In this document: one piece after another, positions 7,983 to 17,188 of the stretch | How positions within the stretch are numbered: the stretch's first letter is position 1 | Layout: each line of letters opens with the position of its first letter | Assembly: GCF_011089875.1 (NCBI RefSeq) | Contig: NZ_JAANAS010000013.1 | Span: 24,620-88,619, forward strand | DNA from: Psychroflexus maritimus | GTDB taxonomy: Bacteria; Bacteroidota; Bacteroidia; Flavobacteriales; Flavobacteriaceae | Direction: 5' to 3' | DNA length: 64,000 nucleotides | Notes under the pieces: model-generated | Databases searched by the model: none | Told to the model about the DNA's origin: nothing | The model's input: the letters and a program-made list of their open reading frames with translations, nothing else | Program-made: the position numbers and the translations under genes

Positions 7983-8556
7983 CACCCAAATTTTTTGGGA
8001 AAAAAAATATAAAAAACAGGATATAGGATGGGATATAGGTCAAGTTTCTCCTCCTTTGAAAGCCTTTTTTGATGGACTAACCGATAAAAATCAGCAAATT
8101 TTAATTCCAGGCGCAGGAAATGCTCACGAAGCAGCTTATTTACATCAAAATGATTTTACTAATGTTCATGTATTAGATATATCACATCCTCCTTTAGATA
8201 AGTTTAAAAAAAACTATCCGAGTTTTCCTCAAAACCATATTCATCAAGCTAATTTTTTTGATTTTGGAGGTCAGTTTGATATGATTATAGAACAGACCTT
8301 TTATTGTGCAATTCCACCAATTAAAAGGGATGAATATGTACATAAGATGTATTCCTTGCTGAAAAATAAAGCTCATTTGGTAGGGCTTTTGTTTGATTTT
8401 CCGCTTACCAATGAAGGTCCTCCCTACGGAGGAAGTAAAAAAGAATACCAGCGTAGATTTCAAGATTATTTTAATTTTCAAAAGCTTGAACAGGCTTATA
8501 ATTCTCATCCTAAAAGACAAGGAAAAGAACTCTTTATTAATTTTCAGAAAAAATGA
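7969..8556 (+). CDS. TPMT-family SAM-dependent methyltransferase
   Basis: The product has about 195 residues. It begins QIFWEKKYKKQDIGWDIGQVSPPL, the thiopurine S-methyltransferase (TPMT) N-terminal motif, followed by the SAM-binding loop ILIPGAGNAHEAAYL and acidic strand end VHVLDIS. Later segments include IIEQTFYCAIPP and GPPYGGSKKEYQRRF. Bacterial family members methylate small thiols, halides, or selenium and tellurium species; the substrate here is unknown. The start is taken at the ATG at 7969, with an alternative at 7957. It overlaps the S4 gene by 14 nt and the phosphoribosyltransferase gene by 4 nt, so translation is coupled. Confidence 0.85.
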   Translation: MTKSNTQIFWEKKYKKQDIGWDIGQVSPPLKAFFDGLTDKNQQILIPGAGNAHEAAYLHQNDFTNVHVLDISHPPLDKFKKNYPSFPQNHIHQANFFDFGGQFDMIIEQTFYCAIPPIKRDEYVHKMYSLLKNKAHLVGLLFDFPLTNEGPPYGGSKKEYQRRFQDYFNFQKLEQAYNSHPKRQGKELFINFQKK

Positions 8557-9047
8557 AAAAAACAAAAATATTAAATCAGCAACAAGTTTATCATAAAGCA
8601 AAGCGAATTGCTTTTCAGATTTATGAAGACCATAGTAATGAAAATCAATTAGTCTTAGCAGGAATAGCCAAATCAGGTTTTAAATTTGCAGAACTACTTA
8701 AGACTTACCTTGAAGAAATTTCGCCTATTCAGGTAGAATTATGTGAAGTTCATATCAATAAAAAAAATCCTCTAAATTCAGATCATTCTGATTTACAAGT
8801 GTCAAGTTACAAAAATAAATCAGTAGTTATTGTAGATGATGTGCTTAACTCTGGAGCTACGTTGATTTACGCTGTTAAAAAATTCCTTGAAGTTCCGTTA
8901 AAGCAACTTAAAACAGCTGTTTTAGTAGATAGGAGTCACAAAAAATTCCCTGTAAAAGCAGATTATAAAGGACTTTCGCTATCTACTTCTTTAAACGAAA
9001 TGATTCAAGTAAGCTTTGATCCAGAAGTTCAAGTGGATTTGTATTGA
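8553..9047 (+). CDS. PyrR-like phosphoribosyltransferase domain protein
   Basis: This 164-residue type I phosphoribosyltransferase has the PRPP-binding motif KSVVIVDDVLNSGATLIYAV (about residues 90-109). Its N-terminal substrate loop region LVLAGIAKSGFKFAELL is typical of uracil/PyrR-like PRTases. The bacterial substrate of this stand-alone flavobacterial version is not known. Its ATG overlaps the stop of the methyltransferase gene (ATGA). It is the last gene of the three-gene operon. Confidence 0.85.
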   Translation: MKKTKILNQQQVYHKAKRIAFQIYEDHSNENQLVLAGIAKSGFKFAELLKTYLEEISPIQVELCEVHINKKNPLNSDHSDLQVSSYKNKSVVIVDDVLNSGATLIYAVKKFLEVPLKQLKTAVLVDRSHKKFPVKADYKGLSLSTSLNEMIQVSFDPEVQVDLY

Positions 9048-9155
9048 TTACTAATAATTGATAAATTGATTATTTTGAGCCAATTTTGCTAGCTTTTAAT
9101 GTGAATTTCGTAAATTTACCCTCAATTTCTTATAAAGTTTAAACTTATAAAACTA

Positions 9156-12100
9156 ATGGAACAACAACAACCCTATATACCTAAAAATCAAATTAGAATA
9201 GTAACAGCGGCCTCTTTATTTGATGGCCACGATGCTGCCATTAATGTGATGCGTCGAATCATTCAATCTACTGGTGTTGAAGTGATTCATCTTGGTCACG
9301 ACCGAAGTGTAGAAGAAGTAGTGAACACCGCCATTCAAGAAGATGTGAATGCCATTGCCATGACGTCTTACCAAGGTGGGCATAATGAGTATTTTAAATA
9401 CATGTACGACTTACTTCAGGAAAAAGGAGCTCCCCATATCAAAATTTTTGGTGGAGGTGGAGGAGTTATCCTTACCGAAGAAATTGAAGAGTTGATGAAT
9501 TACGGCATCACCCGAATTTACTCGCCAGATGACGGTCGTGAGATGGGATTGCAAGGTATGATTAACGATTTGGTTCAAAAATCTGATTTTCCAACACCAT
9601 CCCTAAACCTTCCCAAAGGGAAGGAAATAAACGAGGCTTTAATAGATAAAGACGTAAACAACATTGCACGACTTATTTCCATTGCTGAAAATAGACCTGA
9701 GGAGTTCAATGAACTTTTCTCCACTCCTTTGGAGGGGTCGGGGGAGGCTTCAGTCCCCGTTTTAGGAATTACAGGAACTGGTGGTTCTGGAAAATCGTCT
9801 TTGGTAGATGAACTTGTCAGACGATTTTTAGTCGATTTTGAAGATAAACAAATCGGAATTATTTCGGTTGACCCTTCCAAACGAAAAACTGGTGGAGCTT
9901 TGTTAGGCGACCGAATCCGAATGAATGCCATCAATTCACCTCGTGTTTATATGCGTTCGTTGGCTACGCGTCAATCTAATTTAGCCCTTTCAAAATACGT
10001 GCAGGAAGCCGTTGAAGTTTTGAAAGCAGCTAGCTACGATTTAATTATTCTTGAAACTTCAGGAATTGGGCAAAGTGATACTGAAATTTTAGACCACTCG
10101 GATGTGTCTTTGTATGTTATGACACCAGAATTTGGGGCGGCAACTCAATTGGAAAAAATTGATATGCTTGATTTTGCTGACTTGGTAGCCATCAATAAAT
10201 TCGATAAGCGTGGAGCTAAAGATGCCTTACGTGATGTGAAAAAACAATACCAACGCAATCATCAATTGTGGGACGCTAAATTGGATACACTTCCCGTTTA
10301 TGGAACCATCGCTTCGCAATTCAACGATCCAGGAATGAACATTTTGTACAAGCACATCATGGATCAAATGGCTGAAAAAACCAAAGCTGAACTGAAAAGC
10401 AATTACCAAATCACGGATGAAATGTCAGAGAAAATTTTTGTCATTCCACCCGCAAGAACGCGTTATTTGTCTGAGATTTCTGAAAATAATCGCGCTTACG
10501 ATCAAAAAGCAAATCAGCAGGTAGAAGTTGCACAAAAATTATATGGAATTTTCAAAACCTTAGAATCTTCAGCTGAAGCGCAGTTGGCTTTAGACAAAAA
10601 CGGAATTGATGAAGAAGCTTTAGCCAATGCGACTAATGAGGACAACCAACAATTAATTGGCTTACTCAAAAAAGAATTCGATCGCCTTAAAATGGATTTG
10701 AATCCTTACAACTGGGAGAAAATTTTAGCTTGGGATGCCACGGTGAAACGCTATAAAGATCCAATTTACAGCTTCAAGGTTCGCGATAAAGAAATTAAAA
10801 TTGAAACTCATACTGAGTCGCTTTCTCACCAACAAATTCCAAAAATTGCCTTACCAAAATACCAAGCTTGGGGCGATTTGCTCAAGTGGTTATTGCAGGA
10901 AAATGTGCCTGGCGAGTTTCCTTACACCGCTGGTTTATATCCATTTAAACGAACAGGTGAAGACCCAACCCGAATGTTTGCTGGCGAAGGAGGGCCTGAA
11001 CGTACCAACCGAAGATTTCACTACGTAAGTGCTGGACTACCCGCCAAGCGTTTGTCCACCGCATTCGATTCGGTAACTTTATATGGTAACAATCCCGACC
11101 ACCGACCAGATATTTACGGAAAAATCGGTAATGCCGGAGTGTCGATTTGTTGTTTAGACGACGCCAAGAAACTGTATTCAGGATTCGATTTGGCGCATCA
11201 CATGACATCGGTAAGTATGACCATCAACGGTCCTGCGCCCATGTTACTTGGCTTTTTCATGAATGCTGCCATCGATCAACAATGTGAAAAATACATTACA
11301 GAAAATGGCTTAGAACAAGAAGTGGAAGCTAAAATCAAACAGATTTACAAAGAAAACGGTTTAGATCGCCCTAAATACAATGGCGATTTACCCGAAGGCA
11401 ACAATGGTTTAGGTTTGATGCTATTAGGTGTTACTGGCGATCAAGTTTTGCCTGCCGATGTGTATCAAAAAATCAAAATGGATACTATCGCTGTGGTTCG
11501 AGGTACTGTACAAGCCGATATTCTTAAAGAAGACCAAGCACAAAACACCTGTATTTTCTCTACTGAATTCGCTTTGCGATTGATGGGTGATGTGCAGGAA
11601 TATTTCATTGAAAATAAAGTCAGAAATTTCTATTCGGTTTCTATTTCGGGATATCATATTGCAGAAGCAGGTGCCAACCCCATTACCCAATTGGCTTTAA
11701 CGCTTTCCAACGGTTTCACTTACGTGGAATATTACTTGAGCCGTGGCATGGACATCAACAAATTTGGCCCTAATTTAAGTTTCTTCTTCTCCAACGGAAT
11801 TGACCCAGAATACGCGGTAATAGGTCGTGTTGCAAGAAGAATTTGGGCGAAAGCCATGCGCGATAAATACGGGGCAAATCCACGTGCACAAATGCTGAAA
11901 TACCACATTCAAACCTCAGGGCGCTCGCTGCATGCACAAGAAATTGACTTCAACGACATCCGAACCACTTTACAAGCCCTCTATGCCATTTACGATAACT
12001 GTAACTCCTTGCATACCAATGCTTACGATGAAGCCATTACCACACCCACCGAAGAATCGGTGCGACGTGCAATGGCAATTCAGTTGATTATCAACAAAGA

Positions 12101-12599
12101 ATTAGGCTTAGCGAAAAATGAAAATCCAATTCAAGGGGCGTTTATTATCGAAGAGCTTACCGACTTAGTTGAAGAAGCTGTTTTAACCGAATTTGATCGT
12201 TTAACCGAACGTGGTGGCGTTTTAGGTGCGATGGAAACCATGTATCAACGAAGTAAAATTCAGGAAGAAAGTCTGCATTACGAAACCTTGAAGCACACAG
12301 GAGAATTCCCAATTATTGGGGTAAACACCTTTTTAAGTTCAAAAGGCTCGCCGACAGTAAAACCAAGAGAAGTGATTCGCGCCACCGAAGACGAGAAAGA
12401 ATTTCAAATCAATACGTTGAATAAATTACATCAAGCCTACGAAAGCAAAGCCGCAGAATATTTGGCTAAGATTCAAGACGCAGCCATCAACAACCGAAAT
12501 ATGTTTGAAGAGTTGATGGAAGCCACGAAATATTGTTCGTTAGGTCAAATTACTGAAGCTTTATTTGAAGTAGGTGGGCAGTATAGACGAAACATGTAA
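9156..12599 (+). CDS. icmF: Fused B12-dependent isobutyryl-CoA mutase (IcmF)
   Basis: This 1147-residue fusion has a B12-binding domain (about 12-140, [15 protein letters not shown]), a MeaB-like G-protein chaperone domain (about 200-420), and a mutase TIM-barrel domain (about 560-1130). The G domain shows P-loop [13 protein letters not shown] and NKFDKRG. IcmF interconverts isobutyryl-CoA and n-butyryl-CoA with adenosylcobalamin, and its G domain gates cofactor loading. F597 (in PFKR) and Q796 (in AQNTC) stand where methylmalonyl-CoA mutases have Tyr and Arg, favouring Icm over MCM activity; this is my alignment by eye. The linker between the first two domains contains two GC-rich repeat inserts (9595-9624 and 9718-9750). 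Codons look more C-rich than in neighbouring genes. Confidence 0.93.
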   Translation: MEQQQPYIPKNQIRIVTAASLFDGHDAAINVMRRIIQSTGVEVIHLGHDRSVEEVVNTAIQEDVNAIAMTSYQGGHNEYFKYMYDLLQEKGAPHIKIFGGGGGVILTEEIEELMNYGITRIYSPDDGREMGLQGMINDLVQKSDFPTPSLNLPKGKEINEALIDKDVNNIARLISIAENRPEEFNELFSTPLEGSGEASVPVLGITGTGGSGKSSLVDELVRRFLVDFEDKQIGIISVDPSKRKTGGALLGDRIRMNAINSPRVYMRSLATRQSNLALSKYVQEAVEVLKAASYDLIILETSGIGQSDTEILDHSDVSLYVMTPEFGAATQLEKIDMLDFADLVAINKFDKRGAKDALRDVKKQYQRNHQLWDAKLDTLPVYGTIASQFNDPGMNILYKHIMDQMAEKTKAELKSNYQITDEMSEKIFVIPPARTRYLSEISENNRAYDQKANQQVEVAQKLYGIFKTLESSAEAQLALDKNGIDEEALANATNEDNQQLIGLLKKEFDRLKMDLNPYNWEKILAWDATVKRYKDPIYSFKVRDKEIKIETHTESLSHQQIPKIALPKYQAWGDLLKWLLQENVPGEFPYTAGLYPFKRTGEDPTRMFAGEGGPERTNRRFHYVSAGLPAKRLSTAFDSVTLYGNNPDHRPDIYGKIGNAGVSICCLDDAKKLYSGFDLAHHMTSVSMTINGPAPMLLGFFMNAAIDQQCEKYITENGLEQEVEAKIKQIYKENGLDRPKYNGDLPEGNNGLGLMLLGVTGDQVLPADVYQKIKMDTIAVVRGTVQADILKEDQAQNTCIFSTEFALRLMGDVQEYFIENKVRNFYSVSISGYHIAEAGANPITQLALTLSNGFTYVEYYLSRGMDINKFGPNLSFFFSNGIDPEYAVIGRVARRIWAKAMRDKYGANPRAQMLKYHIQTSGRSLHAQEIDFNDIRTTLQALYAIYDNCNSLHTNAYDEAITTPTEESVRRAMAIQLIINKELGLAKNENPIQGAFIIEELTDLVEEAVLTEFDRLTERGGVLGAMETMYQRSKIQEESLHYETLKHTGEFPIIGVNTFLSSKGSPTVKPREVIRATEDEKEFQINTLNKLHQAYESKAAEYLAKIQDAAINNRNMFEELMEATKYCSLGQITEALFEVGGQYRRNM
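9595..9624. repeat. GC-rich palindromic repeat inside icmF, copy 1
   Basis: This segment contains the perfect palindrome CCTTCCCAAAGGGAAGG (9608-9624), preceded by CCATCCCTAAA. It resembles the dispersed flavobacterial repeats built on CCCTCC..AAAGG. It is translated as part of [11 protein letters not shown] in the linker between the B12 and G domains. Confidence 0.6.
9718..9750. repeat. GC-rich palindromic repeat inside icmF, copy 2 (inverted)
   Basis: CTCCTTTGGAG (9724-9734) is followed by GGGTCGGGGGAGG. The reverse complement of the segment aligns with copy 1 at 9595-9624, so the two lie in opposite orientations with about 95 bp between them. It is translated as [11 protein letters not shown] just before the P-loop. 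Confidence 0.6.
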
Positions 12600-12610
12600 G
12601 CAGAGAGCCA

Positions 12611-12629
12611 CATTTTGCTTGGCAAAATG
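12611..12629. other. Hairpin just after icmF
   Basis: CATTTTGC (12611-12618) pairs with GCAAAATG (12622-12629) around a 3-nt loop, 12 nt after the icmF stop. There is no T tract, so it is not a canonical terminator; it may protect the 3' end of the message. Confidence 0.5.
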
Positions 12630-12670
12630 TGTGCGAATCGCTTATCCCGAGAGCAATAGCGATTCGGGAT
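12630..12670. repeat. 41-bp palindromic direct repeat, unit 1
   Basis: This unit is identical to 12720-12760. It contains GAATCGCT (12635-12642) complementary to AGCGATTC (12658-12665), and ATCCCGA (12644-12650) complementary to TCGGGAT (12664-12670). The two helices interlock, so only one can form fully, or a pseudoknot forms. Confidence 0.85.
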
Positions 12671-12719
12671 GTATTGTAACTCAGGAGATTTTTTTGCAAG
12701 CTGATTGCGCTGAAGCATT

Positions 12720-12760
12720 TGTGCGAATCGCTTATCCCGAGAGCAATAGCGATTCGGGAT
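12720..12760. repeat. 41-bp palindromic direct repeat, unit 2
   Basis: Exact second copy of 12630-12670, with a 90-bp period and 49 bp between units. The spacer shows no gene. The rest of the stretch to 12890 is AT-rich and I see nothing in it. Confidence 0.85.
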
Positions 12761-12890
12761 TTGTTTTCAACCTCAAACTCACTTCATCTTAGAAAAAAAT
12801 TAAAGCCTCAATTCTTTTAAAGCGTTGTGGTTTTTTGTTCTGCTGAAGATACAATTACCAAGCTATGTATAAGCTATGAGTTAAATCAAT

Positions 12891-14222
12891 TTAAACACTA
12901 GTCTTAGCTTTCATTTCTAAGTATTTATTAATGACGTTAATTTGAAGATTTTCTGGTGCGGTAAAAACGACTTGAATTCTGTTTTTTCTAAGTAAGTAGA
13001 TCATTTCTTGCTTTTGTAAAGCCAAATCCTCTGCAATACTTACATCATAAATTTCGTTGCTACTTTGAGGGGTTTTATGTCTTAATCTTTCTACCTCATT
13101 ATTTTCAAAAAAAACCAAAATTAATTCGTGTTTTTTATCAATAGCTTTTAAATAAACAAGTTGTCGTTCTAAGGAAATTTTATGTTCAAAATTGGTATAT
13201 AAGATAAGCAAGCTTCGTTTAGTTACTTTTCTACTCAAGTACGCATACAGCTTTGCAAAATCGGTCATGGCGTAATCGGGTGTGATTTGGTATAGATTTT
13301 CCATTATTTTTCTCAACTGAGATTTTTGAGAATTAGCTTTTACAAATCGGCTTACACTTCCTGAAAACTGAAGCATACCTACTTTATCTTTTCGTTTCAG
13401 TGCCACATTAGTAAGAGCTAGACAAGAATTAACCGAATAATCTAACAAGCTTAATCCGTTGAAAGGCATTTTCATGTTTTTACCAGCATCAATTAAGCAG
13501 TAAATGTCTTGTGATTTTTCATCTTGAAACTGATTGATCATCAGATGTTTTTTCTTCGCTGTGGCTTTCCAGTTAATGGTTCTAATATCGTCGCCAACCA
13601 CATAATCTTTAATTTGTTCAAATTCTAAGGTGTGTCCAATTTTTCTTACTTTTTTAAATCCAAATAAAGATTTGATGTGGTGCGAGGCGTAAAAATCCAT
13701 TTCTTTCATTTGCACAAAAGAGGGATAAACCATTACCTTTTTTGCTCCATCAAAGCTAAATCGGCGTTCAAACAAACCGATTTTAGTTTTGGCATAACAG
13801 TGTAATTTGCCAAATTCATAGACCCCTCTTTTTTTAGGGATAAGTTGGTAAGTAATATAATTACTTTCGGAGGGTTTTAAACTGATTTGTTTTTTAAAAT
13901 CCCTTTTTTGAAACTGAAAAGGAATCTCGTCAATCACTTTAATTTTTAAATTGAAATTTGATTTATTTTGAACCTCAATTTTAAGTTCATTTGCATCAGA
14001 ATTTGAAAATTTGTCAGCCATTGCTCGTGATGCTTCCACATCAACATAAAAAAATAAATTGATGAATTCAATACACAAGATTACAGAAATGGCAATCAAA
14101 TAATACCAACTAATTAAATAGAACAGAGGAATAAAAAAGGCAATTAAAAAGCTTACTGGAACCGCAAAAATGAGGTAAAACAGCAAAGGACTAATAAAAA
14201 GTTGGGTATAAAATTTCTTCAC
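12891..14222 (-). CDS. DUF58 domain protein
   Basis: This 443-residue membrane protein has two N-terminal hydrophobic segments (about residues 10-55). The DUF58 signature is GDDIRTINWKATAKKKHLMI, followed by a vWA-like domain with YCLIDAGKNM. DUF58 proteins are the partners of MoxR ATPases and probably present client proteins to them; the clients are unknown here. The start codon overlaps the MoxR stop by one base. It is the last gene of the six-gene minus-strand operon. Confidence 0.9.
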   Translation of the reverse strand: MKKFYTQLFISPLLFYLIFAVPVSFLIAFFIPLFYLISWYYLIAISVILCIEFINLFFYVDVEASRAMADKFSNSDANELKIEVQNKSNFNLKIKVIDEIPFQFQKRDFKKQISLKPSESNYITYQLIPKKRGVYEFGKLHCYAKTKIGLFERRFSFDGAKKVMVYPSFVQMKEMDFYASHHIKSLFGFKKVRKIGHTLEFEQIKDYVVGDDIRTINWKATAKKKHLMINQFQDEKSQDIYCLIDAGKNMKMPFNGLSLLDYSVNSCLALTNVALKRKDKVGMLQFSGSVSRFVKANSQKSQLRKIMENLYQITPDYAMTDFAKLYAYLSRKVTKRSLLILYTNFEHKISLERQLVYLKAIDKKHELILVFFENNEVERLRHKTPQSSNEIYDVSIAEDLALQKQEMIYLLRKNRIQVVFTAPENLQINVINKYLEMKAKTSV

Positions 14223-15319
14223 TATCTTGGTACTTCAACAGTTTTACTTATCAAATCAATAACCTGTTCGGTGGTTATTCCTTCCATTTCTTTTTCGGGC
14301 GATAAAATCATGCGATGATTGAGTACAGGCTTTAATCCGCGTTTTACATCTTCAGGACTCACAAAATCCCGTCCTTGCATTGCTGCAAAGGTCTTAGAGG
14401 TATTTAATAAGGCAATGGAAGCCCTGGGCGAAGCTCCTAAAATCAAGTGCGGATGTTTTCTAGTTTCTTGAATAAGTTGAGCAATGTAGGTTAAAATTTT
14501 TGGTTCAACAATTACTTGCTGAATAAGCTTTCGGTATTCAATTAAGTCTTCAACATTTAGCACACTTTCTACATTAGCTGAAAAATCTTGGTTAAGATTT
14601 TGATGCTTTTTTTCTAATAGTTTAATTTCAGCTTCTAGACTAGGATAATTTAGTTTGATTTTGAATAAAAACCGGTCTAATTGTGCTTCAGGTAAAGCAT
14701 AAGTTCCTTCTTGTTCAATAGGGTTTTGGGTTGCTAAAACCATGAATGGTTCTTGCATCTTAAAAACTTCTTGGTCTATACTAATTTGTTTTTCTTCCAT
14801 TACCTCAAACAAGGAAGATTGTGTTTTTGCCGGAGAACGATTAATTTCATCAATCAAAACTAAGTTGGAAAAGATAGGGCCTTTTTTGAATTCGAAATCT
14901 CTTTTTGCTTCATTAAAAATTGAAGTCCCCAAAACATCACTTGGCATTAAATCTGGAGTAAATTGAATTCTACTAAAAGCTGCCGATACACACTTGGCAA
15001 AAATTTTAGCCGTTTCTGTTTTTGCAATGCCTGGAACTCCTTCTATTAATACATGACCTTTAGAAAGCAAGGCAGCAATTAGTAAATCTACAAATTCTTC
15101 CTGACCAATAATTAGCTGGTTGATTTGTTGGCGAAGCTTTTCTAATGAAGATTGAAGCGCTTCTAATGGAATTCTACTTTTAAACTGATTTGAATTGCTT
15201 TCAGTTATTTTTTTTTCTTTGGAAGTTTCATCTGAAGCGATTTCTTCAGAAATTTTATTTTCATTTGAAGAAGTATCATCGTTTGAAATTTTCTCTGGTC
15301 TTTTATTTTCGTTTTCCAT
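14222..15319 (-). CDS. MoxR-family AAA+ ATPase
   Basis: The 365-residue product has a low-complexity Ser/Asn/Glu/Lys-rich leader of about 45 residues. The AAA+ core follows: Walker A GVPGIAKTE, Walker B LVLIDEINRSPAKTQ, and sensor LATQNPIEQEGTYALPEAQLDRF (given here as the LATQNP and LPEAQLDRF elements). Last come the C-terminal helical lid and PRASIALL. MoxR ATPases act as chaperones in cofactor insertion or assembly of membrane and periplasmic complexes, with DUF58/vWA partners. The gene overlaps both neighbours by one base. The low-complexity leader is longer than in most MoxR proteins. Confidence 0.93.
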   Translation of the reverse strand: MENENKRPEKISNDDTSSNENKISEEIASDETSKEKKITESNSNQFKSRIPLEALQSSLEKLRQQINQLIIGQEEFVDLLIAALLSKGHVLIEGVPGIAKTETAKIFAKCVSAAFSRIQFTPDLMPSDVLGTSIFNEAKRDFEFKKGPIFSNLVLIDEINRSPAKTQSSLFEVMEEKQISIDQEVFKMQEPFMVLATQNPIEQEGTYALPEAQLDRFLFKIKLNYPSLEAEIKLLEKKHQNLNQDFSANVESVLNVEDLIEYRKLIQQVIVEPKILTYIAQLIQETRKHPHLILGASPRASIALLNTSKTFAAMQGRDFVSPEDVKRGLKPVLNHRMILSPEKEMEGITTEQVIDLISKTVEVPR

Positions 15320-16494
15320 TACATGTATTTTTTTACAATTCTAATTACTTTCTTTAAATCGCGCTTTTCAATTGTTAATTTATTATTTATTTTTTTAATT
15401 TGTTTCAAGTCTTCATCAATTTCATCAAATGTCATTTCTTTCTTTTGAGCCACTAGCATGAGCTCTTCCGTAGAAGGTGGATTACTTACGCCATAATCTA
15501 AGTACCATTTTTTATGTAGTTGTTGTATTTTCATTTGTAAAAACTCTTCTTGGGTTTGTTTTTTCTGAAAGACATCAGCTATGGTTTGAATAAATTCTAC
15601 CGATTTATTTGGATATGCTTGCACAACAGGAATAGCCCGTTGTGTTCTTTTACCCATAAAAATAAGCATTAATAATACACCTATAAGCAAACTGTAAAAC
15701 ATCCATTTTAAAGCCTTATTTTTTAGCATAAATTGTAAAGGAGAGGAAATCACTTGTTTGCCTGATTTAAAATAGGCGTCTAAGTATAAATTTTTATTCA
15801 CATCAAAGCCTTGCAAAATTTCTTCTACGTAGGCGTGATGAGCTCTTCTTAAGAAATAGAAATTCCCAAAACTTTCCGGATGGGTGTGTAAGTAAATTTC
15901 TCCCTTACCTTCTTTAATTTTAATTAAATTAGGATAGGATTCTTCTTCATTTTTTAATTCTGAAACTAAGCCTAAGGTATCTGATTGCACACTGTCTAAT
16001 TTAATAAAATACCGTTGAGTAACATACTGTCCGGAGGGAAATTCTACATTAGACAAACTGCTAATTTTGGCTTTAAAATAATTTTTACCAAGTTGATTGG
16101 TAAAGGTTCTTGTTTCAAATTTATAATCTTCTGTTATAGGATTGGCAAAATATTTATTGGCTATATAGAGGGTATTACCTTTTTGTACCCATTTTTTAAT
16201 TTTTTCCCATCCAACTTCAGAAATATCAGTATATCCGTTAAAAAAAACTAGCGTACCATCCTCAATTTGATTATCTATAAAAGCTTCGTACACCGATTTG
16301 TTAAGGTAATGAATTTCATTAAAGCTCGATTTTTCAATAGCTTCATTAAAAGCTTTACTTCCTAGGGCTTTAACCGAATCATAAGTGTAATCTGGACTAA
16401 AATCTAAAGGTTCTGGACTATTTACTTCAAAATACACCATTACAGCAATGGCTATGGCTAGAAAACTCAATATTATTTTTTGCTTTTTATCCAT
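15319..16494 (-). CDS. DUF4350 domain membrane protein
   Basis: The 391-residue product has an N-terminal membrane helix (about residues 7-23) and an extracytoplasmic DUF4350 region. This includes GTLVFFNGYTDISEVGWEKI and KKWVQKGNTLYIANKYF. A second helix at about 265-285 (WMFYSLLIGVLLMLIFMGKR) and a helical cytoplasmic tail follow. DUF4350 proteins occur in MoxR operons of Bacteroidota and have a glutamine-amidotransferase-like fold; activity is unknown. It overlaps moxR by one base and the DUF4129 gene by 8 bases. Confidence 0.8.
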   Translation of the reverse strand: MDKKQKIILSFLAIAIAVMVYFEVNSPEPLDFSPDYTYDSVKALGSKAFNEAIEKSSFNEIHYLNKSVYEAFIDNQIEDGTLVFFNGYTDISEVGWEKIKKWVQKGNTLYIANKYFANPITEDYKFETRTFTNQLGKNYFKAKISSLSNVEFPSGQYVTQRYFIKLDSVQSDTLGLVSELKNEEESYPNLIKIKEGKGEIYLHTHPESFGNFYFLRRAHHAYVEEILQGFDVNKNLYLDAYFKSGKQVISSPLQFMLKNKALKWMFYSLLIGVLLMLIFMGKRTQRAIPVVQAYPNKSVEFIQTIADVFQKKQTQEEFLQMKIQQLHKKWYLDYGVSNPPSTEELMLVAQKKEMTFDEIDEDLKQIKKINNKLTIEKRDLKKVIRIVKKYM

Positions 16495-17188
16495 TTTGTT
16501 GATTTAGTTGTGTGGTAATGGTATTTAAAGCATTTAAGTAATCTTGATAGGCAAAATGAGTAACTTTGAAATTACCATACCAAGCATTTTCATAATAATA
16601 AGTGAGCGTCTTAAAGTCGTCTAAAAAATTCAAATTTTTTAGTTCTTTATAGTATTCGCTGTTGGTTTTATCAGATTTAAATCGAATTAATTTATAATGG
16701 TCAAGCTGCATTAAGGTTTTAATGTATTGATAACGGACTAAAAGTTGATAATCATTTTTATTTTTTGCCTTTTCAATAAGTTTATCAATGGCTAACTTAC
16801 GTTCTTCTTCATTCAGGTTATTTAGTAAAACTTCGTTGGTTTTTGTATTTATTTTCACATGTTTTCTTAGCGGATTATTCTTGAAAAATAGGTAGATTAA
16901 GAGGGCTATTACTAAACCAATAACAAGATAGGGGAGGAAGTCAACAAATGTTCCCCACCAATCAGGTTTGCCTATGCCAAATAAAGCATCAAGAATTTTG
17001 TTTAACTGCTTACCTATCCAATTCCAGAATTGGTCCCATAGCGATTCAGGAAGATCTACATTTTCTTGGTATTGATAAATGTTTTCGTTTTTTAGTTGCT
17101 CAATTACCTTAGTCTCAAACACCTCTTTTTTTCCTTGAAGAAATGGAATAAATGTCAAATTAATAAGGTATTGAAAAGTGAAATTCAT
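16487..17188 (-). CDS. DUF4129 domain membrane protein
   Basis: The 233-residue product begins with a probable signal or first helix, followed by a hydrophilic region. A clear membrane helix lies at about residues 80-105 (FLPYLVIGLVIALLIYLFF). A cytoplasmic C-terminal DUF4129 region follows, including RYQYIKTLMQLDHYKLIRFK and ENAWYGNFKVTHFAY. Genes with this domain accompany MoxR/DUF58 in Bacteroidota. Specific function is unknown. It is the third gene of the operon and overlaps both neighbours. Confidence 0.8.
   Translation of the reverse strand: MNFTFQYLINLTFIPFLQGKKEVFETKVIEQLKNENIYQYQENVDLPESLWDQFWNWIGKQLNKILDALFGIGKPDWWGTFVDFLPYLVIGLVIALLIYLFFKNNPLRKHVKINTKTNEVLLNNLNEEERKLAIDKLIEKAKNKNDYQLLVRYQYIKTLMQLDHYKLIRFKSDKTNSEYYKELKNLNFLDDFKTLTYYYENAWYGNFKVTHFAYQDYLNALNTITTQLNQQNG

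Noticed and set aside
8194..8601. 135-codon minus-strand frame
   Set aside because: It lies wholly within the methyltransferase and PRTase genes, is Phe/Lys/Ile-rich without domain features, and is a shadow frame.
12630..12760. Direct repeats separated by about 50 bp as a CRISPR array
   Set aside because: Only two units, each strongly palindromic with interlocking helices and 41 bp long, one spacer, and no cas genes nearby.
12574..12792. Open frame of 72 codons after icmF
   Set aside because: It is built mostly from the two 41-bp repeats, giving the same peptide twice, and overlaps the icmF end.
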